This document shows, piece after piece, positions 43,324 to 55,228 of a DNA stretch of 64,000 bases. Numbering within the stretch: the stretch's first letter is position 1; each line of letters opens with the position of its first letter. The stretch is from Inhella gelatinilytica. GTDB taxonomy: Bacteria; Pseudomonadota; Gammaproteobacteria; Burkholderiales; Burkholderiaceae_C. A program made the translations under genes and the position numbers. The stretch lies in NCBI RefSeq assembly GCF_016093295.1, contig NZ_JAEDAL010000001.1:868001-932000 (forward strand). The letters are read 5' to 3'. The notes under the pieces were generated by a model. It was given only the letters and a program-made list of their open reading frames with translations. It had not been told where the DNA came from and did no database searches.

Positions 43324-46300
43324 ATGGCCACTTCGTCTTTGACCGGATCGTTTGACCTTCGTTACGACCTGGACTACTTCAAGGTCACCCTGGTAGCCGG
43401 TCAGCGCTATTACTTCACGATGACCGGGACGGGCGCAAGTGCGACGGAATGGGCCCATATTCGCCTGTTTGATCCCAGCAGCCCGAACAACGATTTTTTC
43501 CCGGTGGTGCAGGACACGCAGCTCACCAGCGTTGGGGGCGCCGCGTTTTCCTTCGTGGCCACCACCAGCGGTACCTTTTATTTGTTGGCCACCAACGGTT
43601 ATGGCTATGGCACCAGCACCAGCGGCGAGCGGGTCGACACGGGCAGTTACACCATCACGGCGGCGACCGTGGCACTGGACGATCACTCGGATCTGCCTGC
43701 GCAAGGAACTGCGCTGGCTGTTGGCTCCAGTGCCACCGGTGCTTTCGATTTGCGCGCGGACCTGGACGACTTCCGGGTCACGCTGACGGCGGGGCAACGT
43801 TACTTCTTTACCCTTGTGGGCACCGGGGCCCAACCCATTGTTGGGACCGAACTGACTCTGCTGGACCCCAGTGGCGAGGCGGTTGTGAGTGACATCTCCA
43901 CGACCGCCAGCGGCGGATCCAAGATCGCCTTTGTCGCAACGACAACGGGCACCTTCGTCCTCCAGGCCCAGACCTCGACGACCATCAGTGCCAGCACACC
44001 GATCGATACGGGCACCTACACCGTGGCTGCAGCAGCTGTTGCCCTGGACGATCATTCCGACCTTTCGGCAACGGGTACGGCCCTGGCTGTGGGGGCCACA
44101 GCCTCTGGGGCATTTGACCTGCGGCATGACCTGGACTATTTTCGGGTCACGTTGACGGCAGGCCAACGTTACCTCTTCACACTGAATGGCGCTGGCGCCA
44201 GCCCCATTGCCGACGGGGTGCTGAGCCTGTTCGATCCCACCGGTGAGCTTGCGCTGACGGACAGCCTGGGTACGACGTACGGCGGCGCCAAGTTTTCCTT
44301 CGTGGCCCCTACCAGTGGCACTTACGCCCTGCGCGCTACGCTGGATCAGGGTGCCACTGGTACTCCGGATGGGGGCACCTACACCGTGGCTGTGTCGTCA
44401 TTGGCATTGGATGACCACTCCGATCTGTCCGCCAACGGCACGACTTTGACGATCGGTCAGGCCTTCAGTGGGCAGATTGATCAGCGTTACGACGTCGACT
44501 ACTACCGCATCACCCTGGCGGCCAATCAGCGCGTCGTGGTGACGATGGAGGGTACGGGCGCTACGCCGGTGAACGGCGCCTGGATCACGCTTGAGGATTC
44601 CTCTGGGACTTTTGTCAACATGGATGCCCAGGTCGGATTTGATTTGGGCTTCTCCATTCCAGGCTTCCCAAGCTCTACCGTCGCCAAGGCGGTCTTTGTG
44701 GCCACGGCACCGATCGCTGGTACTTACACGATCCGTGCCGAGACCAACTCGATGTACCTGGCTACTGGGGCCGGCAGCGTGACGGTCAAGGACACCGGTG
44801 CATACACCTTGAAGGCCCAAGCGGTAGCGCTGGACGACCATGCTGATTTCTACAGCGCTGGGACCGTCCTGAACGTGGGGGCCACACTCAATGGGGCCTT
44901 TGACTACCGCGCGGATTTCGACTATTTCAAAATCAACCTGACCGCCGGCGAGCGCTACTTGTTGACGTTGAACCCGACCGCCACCGGGGGCAGCTTGACT
45001 GGGCCAATCATCAGCTTGGCCCTGCTGTCGACCGCGGGTGAGCAGTCGGTGGCAGACGCCACGACCACCAGCTATGGCGCGGCGGTCATTTCTTACCAAG
45101 CCCCGAGCACCGGCACCTACTACGTGCTGGCGCAGATGCGTTCCTTTGCGTCCATCACGGGCACCGTGGACACCGGCAGCTACACGCTCAAGCTTGAATC
45201 CGTTCCCCTGGACGACCATTCCGATCTGCGCGCGCAGGGCACCATGCTGTTGGCGGACGCGCCTCCAGCCAACAGTGCTCCGGTGGGTGCCAACGGCACC
45301 GCAAGCACGTCTGAAGACTCGGCGGTCTCGGGGACGTTGCCGGCAGCCACCGACAGCAACAGCGACCCCATCACCTACGCCAAGGCCACGAACCCGACCA
45401 ACGGCTCGGTTGTCGTCAACGCCAATGGCAGCTACACCTACACGCCCAATGCCAACTTCAACGGCACCGACAGCTTCACTTTTACGGTAAGCGATGGCCA
45501 GGGGGGTAGCAACACGTACACGCAGACGATCACCATCACGTCGGTGAACGACGCGCCCTCGCTGGTGGCGGCTCTTGCTGACCAAGTGGCGGCTGCCGGC
45601 GTCGCCTTCAGCTACAGCGTACCGGGCAGTGCATTTGCTGACGTGGAGACGGCCGTCTTGACATACACCGCCTCTCTTAGCGACGGTGCTGCGCTGCCCG
45701 GTTGGCTGAGCTTCAATCCTGGTACCCGCACGTTTACGGGTACGCCGACGGCTGGAGATGCCGGAGTGTTGAACGTCAAGGTCGTTGCCAGCGATGGCAG
45801 TTTGAGTGCGAACGATGTTTTTGCAATCACCGTCACGACTCCCGGAACCATCACGGCCCCGAACATCGCGGCCCTGACGCCCATTGAGGTGCCCTACGCG
45901 GCCGTTCAAGCGGTGATGCCCACGGGCTCACTGGCCACGGGCCCGCGTTGGAATGACGCGGCGGCGCTGGGGACGGGTGTGACGGTGAAGTACTTTTTCA
46001 GCGACGCACCGCCCAGCTACACCGAAACCGCCAACGGCTACACCAATGCTTCGGCCGTGGCCTGGGTGGCGGCGCAAAAGGCGACGGTGGAGGCGGTCTT
46101 TGCTTCCTACGCGCAGGTGGCCAACCTGGTGTTTGTGCCAGTGGCCAGCGCGGATCAGGCGGACATCAACCTCTTCCTCTCCAACTCGCTCACGGCCTCG
46201 GGCTATGCCTACTACCCCAAGCAGGGCGATGTGTTTCTGGATGTCGCCTCCTTTCCCGCGGATGGCAGCAACCGCTACCTGGCCTTTCACGAAATCGGCC

Positions 46301-49300
46301 ATGCCTTGGGCATTGCGCACGCCTATGACGGCGGGAGCAAGCCCACGATTGAGAGCTTTGGCATCACGGGCAGCCGCCTCTACTCCGTGGTGGATCAGCG
46401 CTTGCAGCCCAAGCCGTATTACTTGTATGCGACGGATACCCAAGGCGGGGCTAAGCTGATCTTCGACCCCCAGGGGCCGATGCTGTTGGACATCGCTCTG
46501 CTGCAGGCCAACTACGGGGCCAACACGGCAACAGCAGCGGGGGACACGGTCTATACCTTCGACGTTCGCCCGAACTTTTACCGAACGATTTGGGACGGCG
46601 CGGGCAACGACACGATTGACGTGTCCAACCAAACCGACCCCAACTACATCACGCTGAAGGAAGGGGCCTACAGCACCATCGCCTACCGCGACCCCTACGA
46701 CGGCTTCCCGGACTGGTTGGTGAGTTGGGCAGTTGCGAATGAAGGTGTGCGCCCCAAGAGCGCCTTCAACGATGGCAGCAACATGCTGGCCATTGCCTTC
46801 GGCGCGGTGATCGAGAACGCCATCGGGGGCAGTGCGGCGGATGTGCTCGTGGGCAATGCCGTGGCCAATCGCTTGGAGGGCGGGGCGGGTGCTGACCGAC
46901 TCGATGGCCAAGCCGGCAACGACTCGTTGACCGGTGGCACCGGCAGCGACACGCTGCTCGGCGGCGACGGCACCGACACCGCCGTGTTTTCGGGGCCGCG
47001 GGCCAACTACACCGTCACGACGACGACCAGCGGCTTCACCGTCAGCAGCACGGCCGAAGGGGTGGATGAGCTGCAGGGCGTCGAGTGGCTGCAGTTCTCG
47101 GACGTCTCGGTCAACCTCAGCAATCGCGCGCCGGTGGCCAGCCACGGCAGCGCCTCGACCGACGAGGACACGTTACTCAGTGCCACCCTGCCCGCCGCAA
47201 CCGATGCTGATGGCGATGCCATTGCCTACGCCAAGGCCAGCGATCCAGCGCACGGGTCGGTGACGGTGAATGCCAACGGCAGCTACGTCTACAGCCCGCC
47301 CCCCAACTTCAATGGCACGGACAGCTTCACGTTCACGGTCAGCGATGGCCAGGGCGGCAGCAATACCTACACGCAAACCGTCACGGTGGCGGCGGTCAAC
47401 GACGCTCCCATTGGCGCAGACGGCAGCGCCACGACGGCCGAGGACACGGCGCTCACTGGCAACCTGCCGGCGGCGACTGACCCAGACGGGGACACGGTCA
47501 CTTATGCGCTGGACACCCATCCCGACTACGGCAGCGTCACCGTTAATGCCAATGGCAGCTACACCTACACCCCTTATCCGGACTTCAGCGGCGAGGACCT
47601 GTTCAGTTTCACGGTGAGCGATGGCAAGGGCGGCAGCCACACCTACTGGCAAACCATCTCGGTCACGCCCGTGAACGACGCCCCGGTGGCGGGCCTGCCG
47701 CTGCCTGGCTTGCAAGGCGCGGTGGGGGTGCCGGTGTACGTGCCCTTGCCCGTCACAGCGTTCTCGGATGCCGATGGGGATGACCTCATCTGGACGGCCG
47801 CGTCGGCGGATGGAGGACCGCTACCGGCTGGCATCACCTTCCAGGCCGATCAGCGGGCGTTCTCCGGCACGCCCACCGCTGACGCTCAGAAGACCCACAC
47901 CATTCGCGTGACGATCAGTGACGGCCATTCCAGCACCAGTACCATCTTCACCTGGACCATTGGCCCGGCGCCCAGCAGCCCGCAGTCCGGCGACGTGGTG
48001 GATGGCTGGGTGGCAGGGGCTCGTATTTACGAAGACCGCAATGGCAACAACCAAGCCGATGCCGATGAGTTCACGGGCCTCGTGACCGACGCTCAGGGCC
48101 ACTACAGCGGCTTGCTCACCGGCGGCCACACCCTCATTGCGGTGGGCGGCACCAACACCGACACCGGCTTGCCCAATACCGTGGCGCTGCGAGCCCCCGC
48201 CGGCAGCACCGTCATCAGCCCGCTGAGCACCCTGATCGAGACCCTGATCGACAAGGGGCAATCGGCTGCGGCTGCCCAGGCGGCCGTGCAAGCCGCCTTC
48301 GGGCTCAGCACCTCCCTGGACCTGCTGAACTACGACCCCCTGGACCAAACCGCCACTGACCCCACGGCCGTGGCGGTGCAAAAGGCCAATGCCCAGATTG
48401 CCCTGTTGGCTGCCCTCAGCGGCAACACTGTGGGCATGGTCGATGCCCTGGCCACCCTGGTCACCGGCGCCGGCCCTGTGGACCTCTCGCAGGCTGCCAC
48501 CGTGAGCAGCCTGCTCAGCAGCGCGGGCGCCTCGACCGACGGTGCGGACGGGCTGGCCAGCGCCAACGCCAGCGTGCGGGCCGCCACCTCGCTCACCCAG
48601 ATCGCCGAGGTGCAGGCCGCTATGGCGCCGCAGTTCCGCGCCTATGACCCCGCGCTGGAGCCCCTGAGTGCCCTGACCGATGCGCTCCTGGCGCCCGGCA
48701 GTGGCATCCAGATCCGTGCGAGCTCAGTTCTGGCCCAGTACGGCATTGGGCAGGATTGGAGTGGGGTCAGCGAGGCTTCGCTGGGCTACTACGGCGGGCG
48801 CATTACCGCCTTGGGGCTGGGGGCCGGCATCGTCCTCACCTCTGGCGACCCCACCCCGCCCAACACCAACACCGAGAGCGGGTACAGCGTGCCGCTGGAT
48901 GCTCCCGATGGGCGCCCCCTGGATGACGCCGCTTTGCTGGCGGCGGTGCACGCCGGCTTCCCCGATGCCCCCGATGTGCAAGACGTCACCTGGCTGGGCT
49001 TTGAGTTCACCGTCACCGACCCCGCCCTGCGCTACATCCAGTTCGACCTCGTGTTCGCCTCAGACGAATACCCCGAGTACGTCGACAGCGACTACGTGGA
49101 CATTGGCGCCGTGTTCGTCAACGGCGTGAACGTCGCCCTGTTTGGCGGGCGGGCGGATCGCCCCTTGAGCGTGATCAGCCAGAACCTGGACGCCGGTGCG
49201 TTCCAAGACAACACCGATGGTCATGTGGCCCTCGAGTACGACGGCTTCTCCCGCAAGCTCACCGTCATCGCCGCGGTTCAGCCGGGCGTCAACACCCTGC

Positions 49301-51315
49301 GCTTCGCGGTGGGCGACACCGGGGACCAGATCTACGACTCGGCCCTCCTCATCGCCAACCTGCGCGCCGTGAGCTACGCCGGCGGGGGCCTGGCGCAAGA
49401 GTTCCCTGGCACGGCAGGCGATGACACCGTCACGGGCAGCGCGTTTGACGACTACCTGCCCCTGGGCACAGGGGCGGACAGCGGCAACGGCGGCGACGGC
49501 AACGACGTGCTGGACGGTGGTGACGGCGACGACACGCTGGATGGCGGCGCGGGCAACGACACCCTGGTCGGCGGATCCGGCGAAGACACGGCCGTCTTCC
49601 CGGGCGCACGGTCCGACTACGTGATCGAGGGCACCGGCCCGGGCACGGCCACCGTCACGGCGCCGGGCGGCGCGATGATGGCGACCTTCAGCTTCAGCGC
49701 TTCCGCCACCCCCGCGGGTTCGGTGGATGTGGTTCAAGGCATTGAGAAGCTCAAGTTCGGCAACCAGACCTTTGACCTCGTGGAGCTCATCGGCACCCCC
49801 TATGCGCCCACGCTGGAAGCCATCACCGACAACGTGGGCGCCGTAACCGGCCCGGTGGCCGAGGGCGCCCGCACCGACGACAACACCCTCACGATCAGCG
49901 GCAAGGCCCAAGCTGGCAGCACCGTCACCGTGCGCGACGGCAACACCGTGCTTGGGACGACGACGGTCGATGGCAGCGGTAACTGGAGCTTCACCACCGC
50001 CGCCTTGGCCGAAGGGCTGCACAGCTTCAGCACCCACGCGACCAACCGGTTTGGCCTCACGGGACCGGCCAGCAGCGTCCGCACCGTGCGCGTGGATGCC
50101 ATCAACGATGCCCCGATGGCCAGCAGTGGCAGCGGCACGCTGGCGGAGGACACGCCCCTCACCGCCACGCTCCCGTCCGCCACGGACGAGAACGGCGACA
50201 CCCTCAGCTACGCCAAGGCCACCAACCCCAGCCACGGCACCGTGGTGGTGAACGCCAACGGCAGCTACACCTACACCCCCGAGGCCAACTACTTTGGGAC
50301 GGATAGCTTCAGCTTCACCGTCAGCGACCCCAGCGGCGCGAGCAACACCTACACCCAGAGCCTGACCATCACCCCCGTGGTGGACACGATCATGGGCGGT
50401 GCAGGCGCCGACACCTTGACCGGCACGACGGGCGACGACCTGCTGCAAGGCCTGGCCGGCGACGACCGCCTCACCCTCGGCGCGGGCAACGACACCCTGG
50501 ACGGCGGCAGCGGTTTTGACATTGCCTACGTTGGCGGCAGCACGGCGGCCAACTTCAACCTCAAGACCGGCATCGGCACCCTGGGCAGTGCCACCTTGAG
50601 CCTCAGCGGCATCGAAGCCATCCGCGGCAGCAGCAGCGCCGACACCTTCACCGGCCTGGACGGCCCGGACAACCTGCCTGGCGAAGTCTTCAAAGGCGCC
50701 GGGGGCAACGACACCATCAGTGGCGGCAGCGGGATCGACCGCGCCGAATACAGCGGCAAGTTCAGTGACTACCAAATCACTCGCAAGCCCGGAACGATGG
50801 AGATCACCGTCACGCACAAAAACGGTGGGGCGGACGGCAGCGACAGCCTGAACAGCATAGAGCTGCTGGTCTTCCAAGACCGGGTCATTGGGTTCGGACA
50901 GCGGGCCGAAGAAGTGGCGCGTGTGGCCTTTGTGCTGTGGAACCCGGCCATCTACAACGTGCCGGAGCTCTTTGCAGCGGGCTTGAGCTTCTACACGAAC
51001 GAGTACGCCTACACGCTGAACGACTTGTGCAAGGTGGCGTTGATCTTCCGGCCCGAAAAGACGGCACAGGAACTCGTAGCCACGCTTCTAGCCAACACCC
51101 CGGGGACAAGCAAGACCGCAGCGCAGCTCTACGCCATCATGGATGCGAACGGCGGCCAGAGCAGCCAGACGGGCTGGGCAGCCGCGATTGAAGCCATGGC
51201 GCTGGATGCCGCAACCTCGGCCCAACTGGACCTGATGGGGGTGGCGCAGAACGGACTGGCGGCTACCTACAACTGGGGCACGCAGCCTTGCTTCTGGCCG
51301 TTGGTGGGGGGGTGA
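43324..51315 (+). CDS. Giant (2663-residue) RTX metzincin-like protein with PPC and cadherin-like repeats
   Basis: There is no Sec signal. Residues about 1-640 hold five PPC-like beta repeats, each closed by a motif like LDDHSDL. Cadherin-like 'tandem-95' units occur at about 651-745, 1260-1455 and 2262-2365, with Ig/CADG-type domains near 745-850 and 1460-1550. A serralysin-like catalytic region has H989, H993 and H999 in [12 protein letters not shown], followed by an M10-C type segment and RTX repeats. An acidic secreted domain lies at about 1560-1790, a choice-of-anchor L domain near 1800-2015, then RTX again and a shared C-terminal module. The Met-turn methionine is not seen (LYSVVDQR), so activity is doubtful. 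It is probably a type I secretion substrate. Confidence 0.85.
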   Translation: MATSSLTGSFDLRYDLDYFKVTLVAGQRYYFTMTGTGASATEWAHIRLFDPSSPNNDFFPVVQDTQLTSVGGAAFSFVATTSGTFYLLATNGYGYGTSTSGERVDTGSYTITAATVALDDHSDLPAQGTALAVGSSATGAFDLRADLDDFRVTLTAGQRYFFTLVGTGAQPIVGTELTLLDPSGEAVVSDISTTASGGSKIAFVATTTGTFVLQAQTSTTISASTPIDTGTYTVAAAAVALDDHSDLSATGTALAVGATASGAFDLRHDLDYFRVTLTAGQRYLFTLNGAGASPIADGVLSLFDPTGELALTDSLGTTYGGAKFSFVAPTSGTYALRATLDQGATGTPDGGTYTVAVSSLALDDHSDLSANGTTLTIGQAFSGQIDQRYDVDYYRITLAANQRVVVTMEGTGATPVNGAWITLEDSSGTFVNMDAQVGFDLGFSIPGFPSSTVAKAVFVATAPIAGTYTIRAETNSMYLATGAGSVTVKDTGAYTLKAQAVALDDHADFYSAGTVLNVGATLNGAFDYRADFDYFKINLTAGERYLLTLNPTATGGSLTGPIISLALLSTAGEQSVADATTTSYGAAVISYQAPSTGTYYVLAQMRSFASITGTVDTGSYTLKLESVPLDDHSDLRAQGTMLLADAPPANSAPVGANGTASTSEDSAVSGTLPAATDSNSDPITYAKATNPTNGSVVVNANGSYTYTPNANFNGTDSFTFTVSDGQGGSNTYTQTITITSVNDAPSLVAALADQVAAAGVAFSYSVPGSAFADVETAVLTYTASLSDGAALPGWLSFNPGTRTFTGTPTAGDAGVLNVKVVASDGSLSANDVFAITVTTPGTITAPNIAALTPIEVPYAAVQAVMPTGSLATGPRWNDAAALGTGVTVKYFFSDAPPSYTETANGYTNASAVAWVAAQKATVEAVFASYAQVANLVFVPVASADQADINLFLSNSLTASGYAYYPKQGDVFLDVASFPADGSNRYLAFHEIGHALGIAHAYDGGSKPTIESFGITGSRLYSVVDQRLQPKPYYLYATDTQGGAKLIFDPQGPMLLDIALLQANYGANTATAAGDTVYTFDVRPNFYRTIWDGAGNDTIDVSNQTDPNYITLKEGAYSTIAYRDPYDGFPDWLVSWAVANEGVRPKSAFNDGSNMLAIAFGAVIENAIGGSAADVLVGNAVANRLEGGAGADRLDGQAGNDSLTGGTGSDTLLGGDGTDTAVFSGPRANYTVTTTTSGFTVSSTAEGVDELQGVEWLQFSDVSVNLSNRAPVASHGSASTDEDTLLSATLPAATDADGDAIAYAKASDPAHGSVTVNANGSYVYSPPPNFNGTDSFTFTVSDGQGGSNTYTQTVTVAAVNDAPIGADGSATTAEDTALTGNLPAATDPDGDTVTYALDTHPDYGSVTVNANGSYTYTPYPDFSGEDLFSFTVSDGKGGSHTYWQTISVTPVNDAPVAGLPLPGLQGAVGVPVYVPLPVTAFSDADGDDLIWTAASADGGPLPAGITFQADQRAFSGTPTADAQKTHTIRVTISDGHSSTSTIFTWTIGPAPSSPQSGDVVDGWVAGARIYEDRNGNNQADADEFTGLVTDAQGHYSGLLTGGHTLIAVGGTNTDTGLPNTVALRAPAGSTVISPLSTLIETLIDKGQSAAAAQAAVQAAFGLSTSLDLLNYDPLDQTATDPTAVAVQKANAQIALLAALSGNTVGMVDALATLVTGAGPVDLSQAATVSSLLSSAGASTDGADGLASANASVRAATSLTQIAEVQAAMAPQFRAYDPALEPLSALTDALLAPGSGIQIRASSVLAQYGIGQDWSGVSEASLGYYGGRITALGLGAGIVLTSGDPTPPNTNTESGYSVPLDAPDGRPLDDAALLAAVHAGFPDAPDVQDVTWLGFEFTVTDPALRYIQFDLVFASDEYPEYVDSDYVDIGAVFVNGVNVALFGGRADRPLSVISQNLDAGAFQDNTDGHVALEYDGFSRKLTVIAAVQPGVNTLRFAVGDTGDQIYDSALLIANLRAVSYAGGGLAQEFPGTAGDDTVTGSAFDDYLPLGTGADSGNGGDGNDVLDGGDGDDTLDGGAGNDTLVGGSGEDTAVFPGARSDYVIEGTGPGTATVTAPGGAMMATFSFSASATPAGSVDVVQGIEKLKFGNQTFDLVELIGTPYAPTLEAITDNVGAVTGPVAEGARTDDNTLTISGKAQAGSTVTVRDGNTVLGTTTVDGSGNWSFTTAALAEGLHSFSTHATNRFGLTGPASSVRTVRVDAINDAPMASSGSGTLAEDTPLTATLPSATDENGDTLSYAKATNPSHGTVVVNANGSYTYTPEANYFGTDSFSFTVSDPSGASNTYTQSLTITPVVDTIMGGAGADTLTGTTGDDLLQGLAGDDRLTLGAGNDTLDGGSGFDIAYVGGSTAANFNLKTGIGTLGSATLSLSGIEAIRGSSSADTFTGLDGPDNLPGEVFKGAGGNDTISGGSGIDRAEYSGKFSDYQITRKPGTMEITVTHKNGGADGSDSLNSIELLVFQDRVIGFGQRAEEVARVAFVLWNPAIYNVPELFAAGLSFYTNEYAYTLNDLCKVALIFRPEKTAQELVATLLANTPGTSKTAAQLYAIMDANGGQSSQTGWAAAIEAMALDAATSAQLDLMGVAQNGLAATYNWGTQPCFWPLVGG
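50329..50654 (+). repeat. Near-identical block shared with 59101-59426
   Basis: About 326 bp of the giant gene match the third RTX gene at offset 8772 with only about three differences by eye, covering the end of a tandem-95 unit and the RTX repeats. Identity falls sharply on both sides. Confidence 0.8.
50671..51315 (+). repeat. Near-identical block shared with 52769-53413
   Basis: The last 645 bp of the giant gene align without gaps to the last 645 bp of the second RTX gene at offset 2098, with roughly 15 mismatches by eye. It encodes the RTX end and the common C-terminal module, up to the stop. Confidence 0.85.
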
Positions 51316-51406
51316 TCTTCGGGGGGCAGGCCTTTTGTAGACAGGGAGCCGGCTCCAGTACATGATCGGCCCTCAACCCCCTTTGTGAGCGAGGCGTGTG
51401 ATCACC

Positions 51407-53413
51407 ATGGCGACTTCTCCAACAACGTTGACCGGTTCTAGAACCGCGATGGTTCCCCTTTCTGGCGTTCGCCTGACCGATGCATTGATCGGGGGTTCCA
51501 AATGGGGTTCGGGACCGGCAGGGGCAGGCGCAGAACTGAGTTTTTCATTCCCCTCTTTGCCTGCCCAATTCGATAACTCGGCGGGTGTTTTAGGAAATTA
51601 CAAGGCTGAAAACTTGCCGACCGGCACGCTCTTGGAGGCTTTTGCTGATTTTTCAAAAGCCTTGGACGGCTTCAGTCCCTTGTCGGAGACCATGCAAGGT
51701 GCAGTTCGCCAAGCCTTGCAGTCTTTCGCCGCCGTTGCGCAACTGACGTTTACCGAGGTCGACGCCAGCTCGGACGATGGTGGGACCCTGCGATACGGAC
51801 AAACGAACCAGATAGGCGCAACGACCTACGCCTTTGCAGCTATCCCGCTGGATGTGGCTATTGCCGGGGACATGTGGATCAACTCAGGCTTTGTGTTTCC
51901 AGAGGGCTGGGCGGCTGGCACGCAGAACTTCTTGACCTTGCTCCATGAGATTGGCCACACGCTGGGACTCAAACACCCCCACGATGGCCTTTTGGCTGGT
52001 CTGGAGGGATGGCCTGCAACACCGGTCATTTTGGAAAAGGTGGGTGATGACACGCTGGTGAATTTTTCGGTGCAGGACATGGTGATGGCCTACAACGACG
52101 TCCCAAATGCAGACGCGCCGAAAGTTGACTTCGCGCCGACCACGCCGATGCGTTACGACATCGCTGCGCTCCAGTATTTGTACGGCCCCAACTTGGCATT
52201 CAACGCGGGTGACACGGTTTACACATTTGATGGCGCTCTGCCTTACAACCAGACCATTTGGGACGGTGGGGGCATTGACACCTTGGTGGCGGTTGGAGAG
52301 CGCTCAGTTCGCATTGATTTGACGCCCGGAAGCTGGAGCCAACTGGGCCTGCCGCTCACCTATTCCGCGCGTGATGAGAAGTTGGTGGTGACAGGCCCGC
52401 TTGCCCAATACACGCGCCTGGAGACCGTGTTGATCTACGACACGGTGATCATTGAGAACGCAATCGGCAGCTCGGGGAATGATTGGTTGCAGGGCAATGA
52501 CGCGGCCAATCGGCTGGATGGCGGCCTGGGCAATGACCACCTGCTGGGGGCCGGCGGGTCTGACATCTTCATTTGGTCGGGGGGGAATGACACCCTGGAT
52601 GGCGGCGCTGGTTTTGACGTCGTCTGGATCGGCGACAGCACCGCTGGCCAGATCGATCTGAAGGGGGGAATCGGCACCCTGGGCAGCGCCATCTTGAGCC
52701 TTGTTGGGATCGAGGCCGTTCGCTGCAGCACGGGGGACGATACCTGCTCAGGCTTGGACGGTGCGGACAACCTGCCTGGCGAAGTCTTCAAAGGCGCCGG
52801 GGGCAACGACACCATCAGTGGCGGCAGCGGGATCGACCGGGCGGAGTTCAGCGGCAATTTCAGTGACTACCAAATCACTCGCAAGCCCGGATCGATGGAG
52901 ATCACCGTCACGCACAAGAACGGTGGGGCGGACGGCATCGACAGCCTGAACAGCATTGAGCTGCTGGTCTTCCAAGACCGGGTCATTGGGTTCGGACAGC
53001 GGGCCGAAGAAGTGGCCCGTGTAGCCTTTGTGCTGTGGAACCCGGCCATCTACAACGTGCCGGAGCTCTTTGCAGCGGGCTTGAGCTTCTACACGAACGA
53101 GTACGCCTACACGCTGAACGACTTGTGCAAGGTGGCGTTGATCTTCCGGCCCGAAAAGACGGCACAGGAACTCGTAGCCACGCTTCTAGCCAACACCCCG
53201 GGGACGAGCAAGACCGCAGCGCAGCTCTACGCCATCATGGATGCGAACGGGGGCCAGAGCAGCCAGACGGGCTGGGCAGCGGCGATTGAAGCCATGGCGC
53301 TGGATGCCGCAACCTCGGCCCAACTGGACCTGATGGGGGTGGCGCAGAACGGACTGGCGGCTACCTACAACTGGGGCACGCAACCGTGCTTCTGGCCGTT
53401 GGTGGGGGGGTAA
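51407..53413 (+). CDS. RTX metzincin-like protease, 668 residues
   Basis: It starts at ATG 51407. A GTG nine bases earlier is also in frame, and the ATG matches the opening MATS of the giant protein. There is no Sec signal. Residues about 20-260 form a serralysin-like catalytic domain with DALIGGSKWG at the start, H180-E181-x-x-H184 and H190 in LLHEIGHTLGLKHPHDG, and a Met-turn candidate VQDMVMAYND. The M10-C type PMRYDIAALQYLYG and TVYTFDGALPYNQTIWDGG follow, then RTX repeats ([23 protein letters not shown]) and the common C-terminal module. It should be a Ca/Zn-dependent extracellular protease exported by a type I system. Its 3' end is nearly identical to that of the gene upstream. Confidence 0.88.
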   Translation: MATSPTTLTGSRTAMVPLSGVRLTDALIGGSKWGSGPAGAGAELSFSFPSLPAQFDNSAGVLGNYKAENLPTGTLLEAFADFSKALDGFSPLSETMQGAVRQALQSFAAVAQLTFTEVDASSDDGGTLRYGQTNQIGATTYAFAAIPLDVAIAGDMWINSGFVFPEGWAAGTQNFLTLLHEIGHTLGLKHPHDGLLAGLEGWPATPVILEKVGDDTLVNFSVQDMVMAYNDVPNADAPKVDFAPTTPMRYDIAALQYLYGPNLAFNAGDTVYTFDGALPYNQTIWDGGGIDTLVAVGERSVRIDLTPGSWSQLGLPLTYSARDEKLVVTGPLAQYTRLETVLIYDTVIIENAIGSSGNDWLQGNDAANRLDGGLGNDHLLGAGGSDIFIWSGGNDTLDGGAGFDVVWIGDSTAGQIDLKGGIGTLGSAILSLVGIEAVRCSTGDDTCSGLDGADNLPGEVFKGAGGNDTISGGSGIDRAEFSGNFSDYQITRKPGSMEITVTHKNGGADGIDSLNSIELLVFQDRVIGFGQRAEEVARVAFVLWNPAIYNVPELFAAGLSFYTNEYAYTLNDLCKVALIFRPEKTAQELVATLLANTPGTSKTAAQLYAIMDANGGQSSQTGWAAAIEAMALDAATSAQLDLMGVAQNGLAATYNWGTQPCFWPLVGG

Positions 53414-53521
53414 GTCGGGCTTTCCCTCGCTTCGAATGAGGGTAGACAAACCGTTGGTGGCTGCATCAAGATCCTCGGCCTGCCGATATAGGGGCAGTGT
53501 GGGTTCCGAGGAGTCGCTTTG

Positions 53522-55228
53522 ATGAAGCAGTGCAATATTCAAGTGGTGGGTAAGGGTGTTGCCCGGCTCCTGACTGGGCTGGTCATGGTCGGCATGCTTG
53601 CCGGCTGCGGGACCGAAACGCCCGAAGCGACGTCGCCTGTTCCTCCCGCCGCTCCCTCCGCGGGGCAGGTGGGCGCCGCTAAGACCTACAAGGTCAGCTT
53701 CTACGCTGCTAGCCGGTTCGCCGAACAGGCGAGTTTTGGACCGACGCCGGCTCTGGTGGAAGAACTCCGCACCAAAGGCTTCGAGCAGTGGATTGACGAG
53801 CAATTTGCGCTGGCCCCGACACTGATGGACCCGGCTCCCATCCAGATTTATCGGAACTTCATGGTCACGCCATTGACCGATTGGGAGTTCAGCTATCCGG
53901 CTCGTGAGGTGCAGCGCCTGTACATCGGGGCGCCCGATCAGCTTCGGTTGCGGGTCAGTTGGGCCATCAGCCAATGGGTGGTGATCGGTCGCAAGTCGGA
54001 CGTGCAGTCCCGTCCGTTCTGGTTCAACCTGCTACAGACCCATGCGCTCGGCCAATACGGGCCGCTTCTGCGGGCGGTGTCGGTGGACCCGGGCATGGCG
54101 TACTTTTTGGATAACAACCAGAACCGCCCCAAAAGCACTGAATGTCCCTGGTGTGCCCCGAACGAGAACTACGCCCGTGAGCTGATGCAGCTCTTTAGTC
54201 TTGGGGTTCAGCAGCTGAACTTGGACGGCACCCCCAAACGTGACCACCGGGGCCGCATTCTGGAAACCTACACCCAGACGGATGTGGAAGAGATGGCGCG
54301 GGTGCTGACCGGGTGGATTCACAACCAGGATTACACAGGTGTGCAAAAGGAATACAACTGGGGCAATTGGGCCAAGCCCATGGTGCCTTCCACTTGGCCG
54401 CTGGATCGAGACTCTGGTCAAAAAAAGGTGTTGGGGCGGACCTTTCCCGCGGGGCAGTCTCACGACAAGGATTTGGATGACGCCATCGCCTTGTTGATGG
54501 GCCACTCCAACACCGCTCCCTTTGTGGCACTGCGCTTGATTCAGCACTTGGTCATGAGCGACCCGTCACCCGACTATGTGCGGCGGGTGGCCACCGTCTT
54601 TCAAGACAACGGCAAGGGCGTTGCGGGCGATATGAAAGCCACGGTCAAGGCCGTGCTGCTTGACCCCGAGGCGCGTCGGGCCGATGACCCCACACTGGTG
54701 TCCCGTGCGGGGAAGTTCCGTGAGCCCATGCTTTGGTTCGTGGGGGCGTGGCGCGGGTTGGGCTGCACCAAAAACATTCTCTCGAACGGCCAATACCTCT
54801 GGACGCCACAGGCGTTTGCTGAAGCGCCCAACGTGTTCAGTTATTACCTCCCCACCGATCGAGCGCCGGGAAGCAATTTGCTGGCACCGGAGCAGCGCCT
54901 CGCCGTGCCGGCTGAGATGCGGGAACGGCTCGGGCGTCTGGATTGGTGGTTGGCCGGACCGAACGGATCGGGCCCGACGGAGAAAAACCTGTCGGATGCA
55001 GGGTGTGAAATTCAGTTGTTTACGCAGTCGTTCCAGACTTCGCCCCAGGCCTTTGCCGACCTTCTGAGCAACCGGTTCTTCCGGGGCGCCATGCCCCCCA
55101 CCTTGCGCGCGAACTTGGCGCAGCGCATGAAGGGCAACCCCACCTGGAACGTCAACTTCCCGGCCAGTGGCGCCATGGTGTTGACCAGCTTTGCCTTAAC
55201 CACCCCCTATTACGGAGTGCAGAAATGA
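53522..55228 (+). CDS. DUF1800 family lipoprotein (copy 2)
   Basis: This encodes 568 residues from ATG 53522, preceded by CCGAGGAG. The lipobox is GMLAGC. After a Pro/Ala linker come the DUF1800 elements AASRFAEQASFGPTPALVEE, GQYGPLLRAVSVDPGMAYFL, the core NENYARELMQLFSLGV, and VEEMARVLTGWIH. The later GLGCTKNILSNGQYLW and SYYLPTDRAPGSN regions also fit. It is overlapped by the DUF1501 gene (ATGA). It differs from copy 1 by the lipobox and by extra cysteines (ECPWCAP). It sits between two RTX protease genes, so it may act in the same envelope/secretion process. Confidence 0.92.
   Translation: MKQCNIQVVGKGVARLLTGLVMVGMLAGCGTETPEATSPVPPAAPSAGQVGAAKTYKVSFYAASRFAEQASFGPTPALVEELRTKGFEQWIDEQFALAPTLMDPAPIQIYRNFMVTPLTDWEFSYPAREVQRLYIGAPDQLRLRVSWAISQWVVIGRKSDVQSRPFWFNLLQTHALGQYGPLLRAVSVDPGMAYFLDNNQNRPKSTECPWCAPNENYARELMQLFSLGVQQLNLDGTPKRDHRGRILETYTQTDVEEMARVLTGWIHNQDYTGVQKEYNWGNWAKPMVPSTWPLDRDSGQKKVLGRTFPAGQSHDKDLDDAIALLMGHSNTAPFVALRLIQHLVMSDPSPDYVRRVATVFQDNGKGVAGDMKATVKAVLLDPEARRADDPTLVSRAGKFREPMLWFVGAWRGLGCTKNILSNGQYLWTPQAFAEAPNVFSYYLPTDRAPGSNLLAPEQRLAVPAEMRERLGRLDWWLAGPNGSGPTEKNLSDAGCEIQLFTQSFQTSPQAFADLLSNRFFRGAMPPTLRANLAQRMKGNPTWNVNFPASGAMVLTSFALTTPYYGVQK

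Noticed and set aside
44398-45909. Minus-strand frame of 503 residues inside the giant gene
   Set aside because: Arg/Gly/Val-rich antisense of repeated PPC and tandem-95 codons; no domain, signal or ribosome binding site.
49060-50877. Minus-strand frame of 605 residues antisense to the RTX part of the giant gene
   Set aside because: Composition follows the Gly/Asp repeats of the plus strand, and the frame is repeated at 58036-59649 because the sense sequence is repeated.
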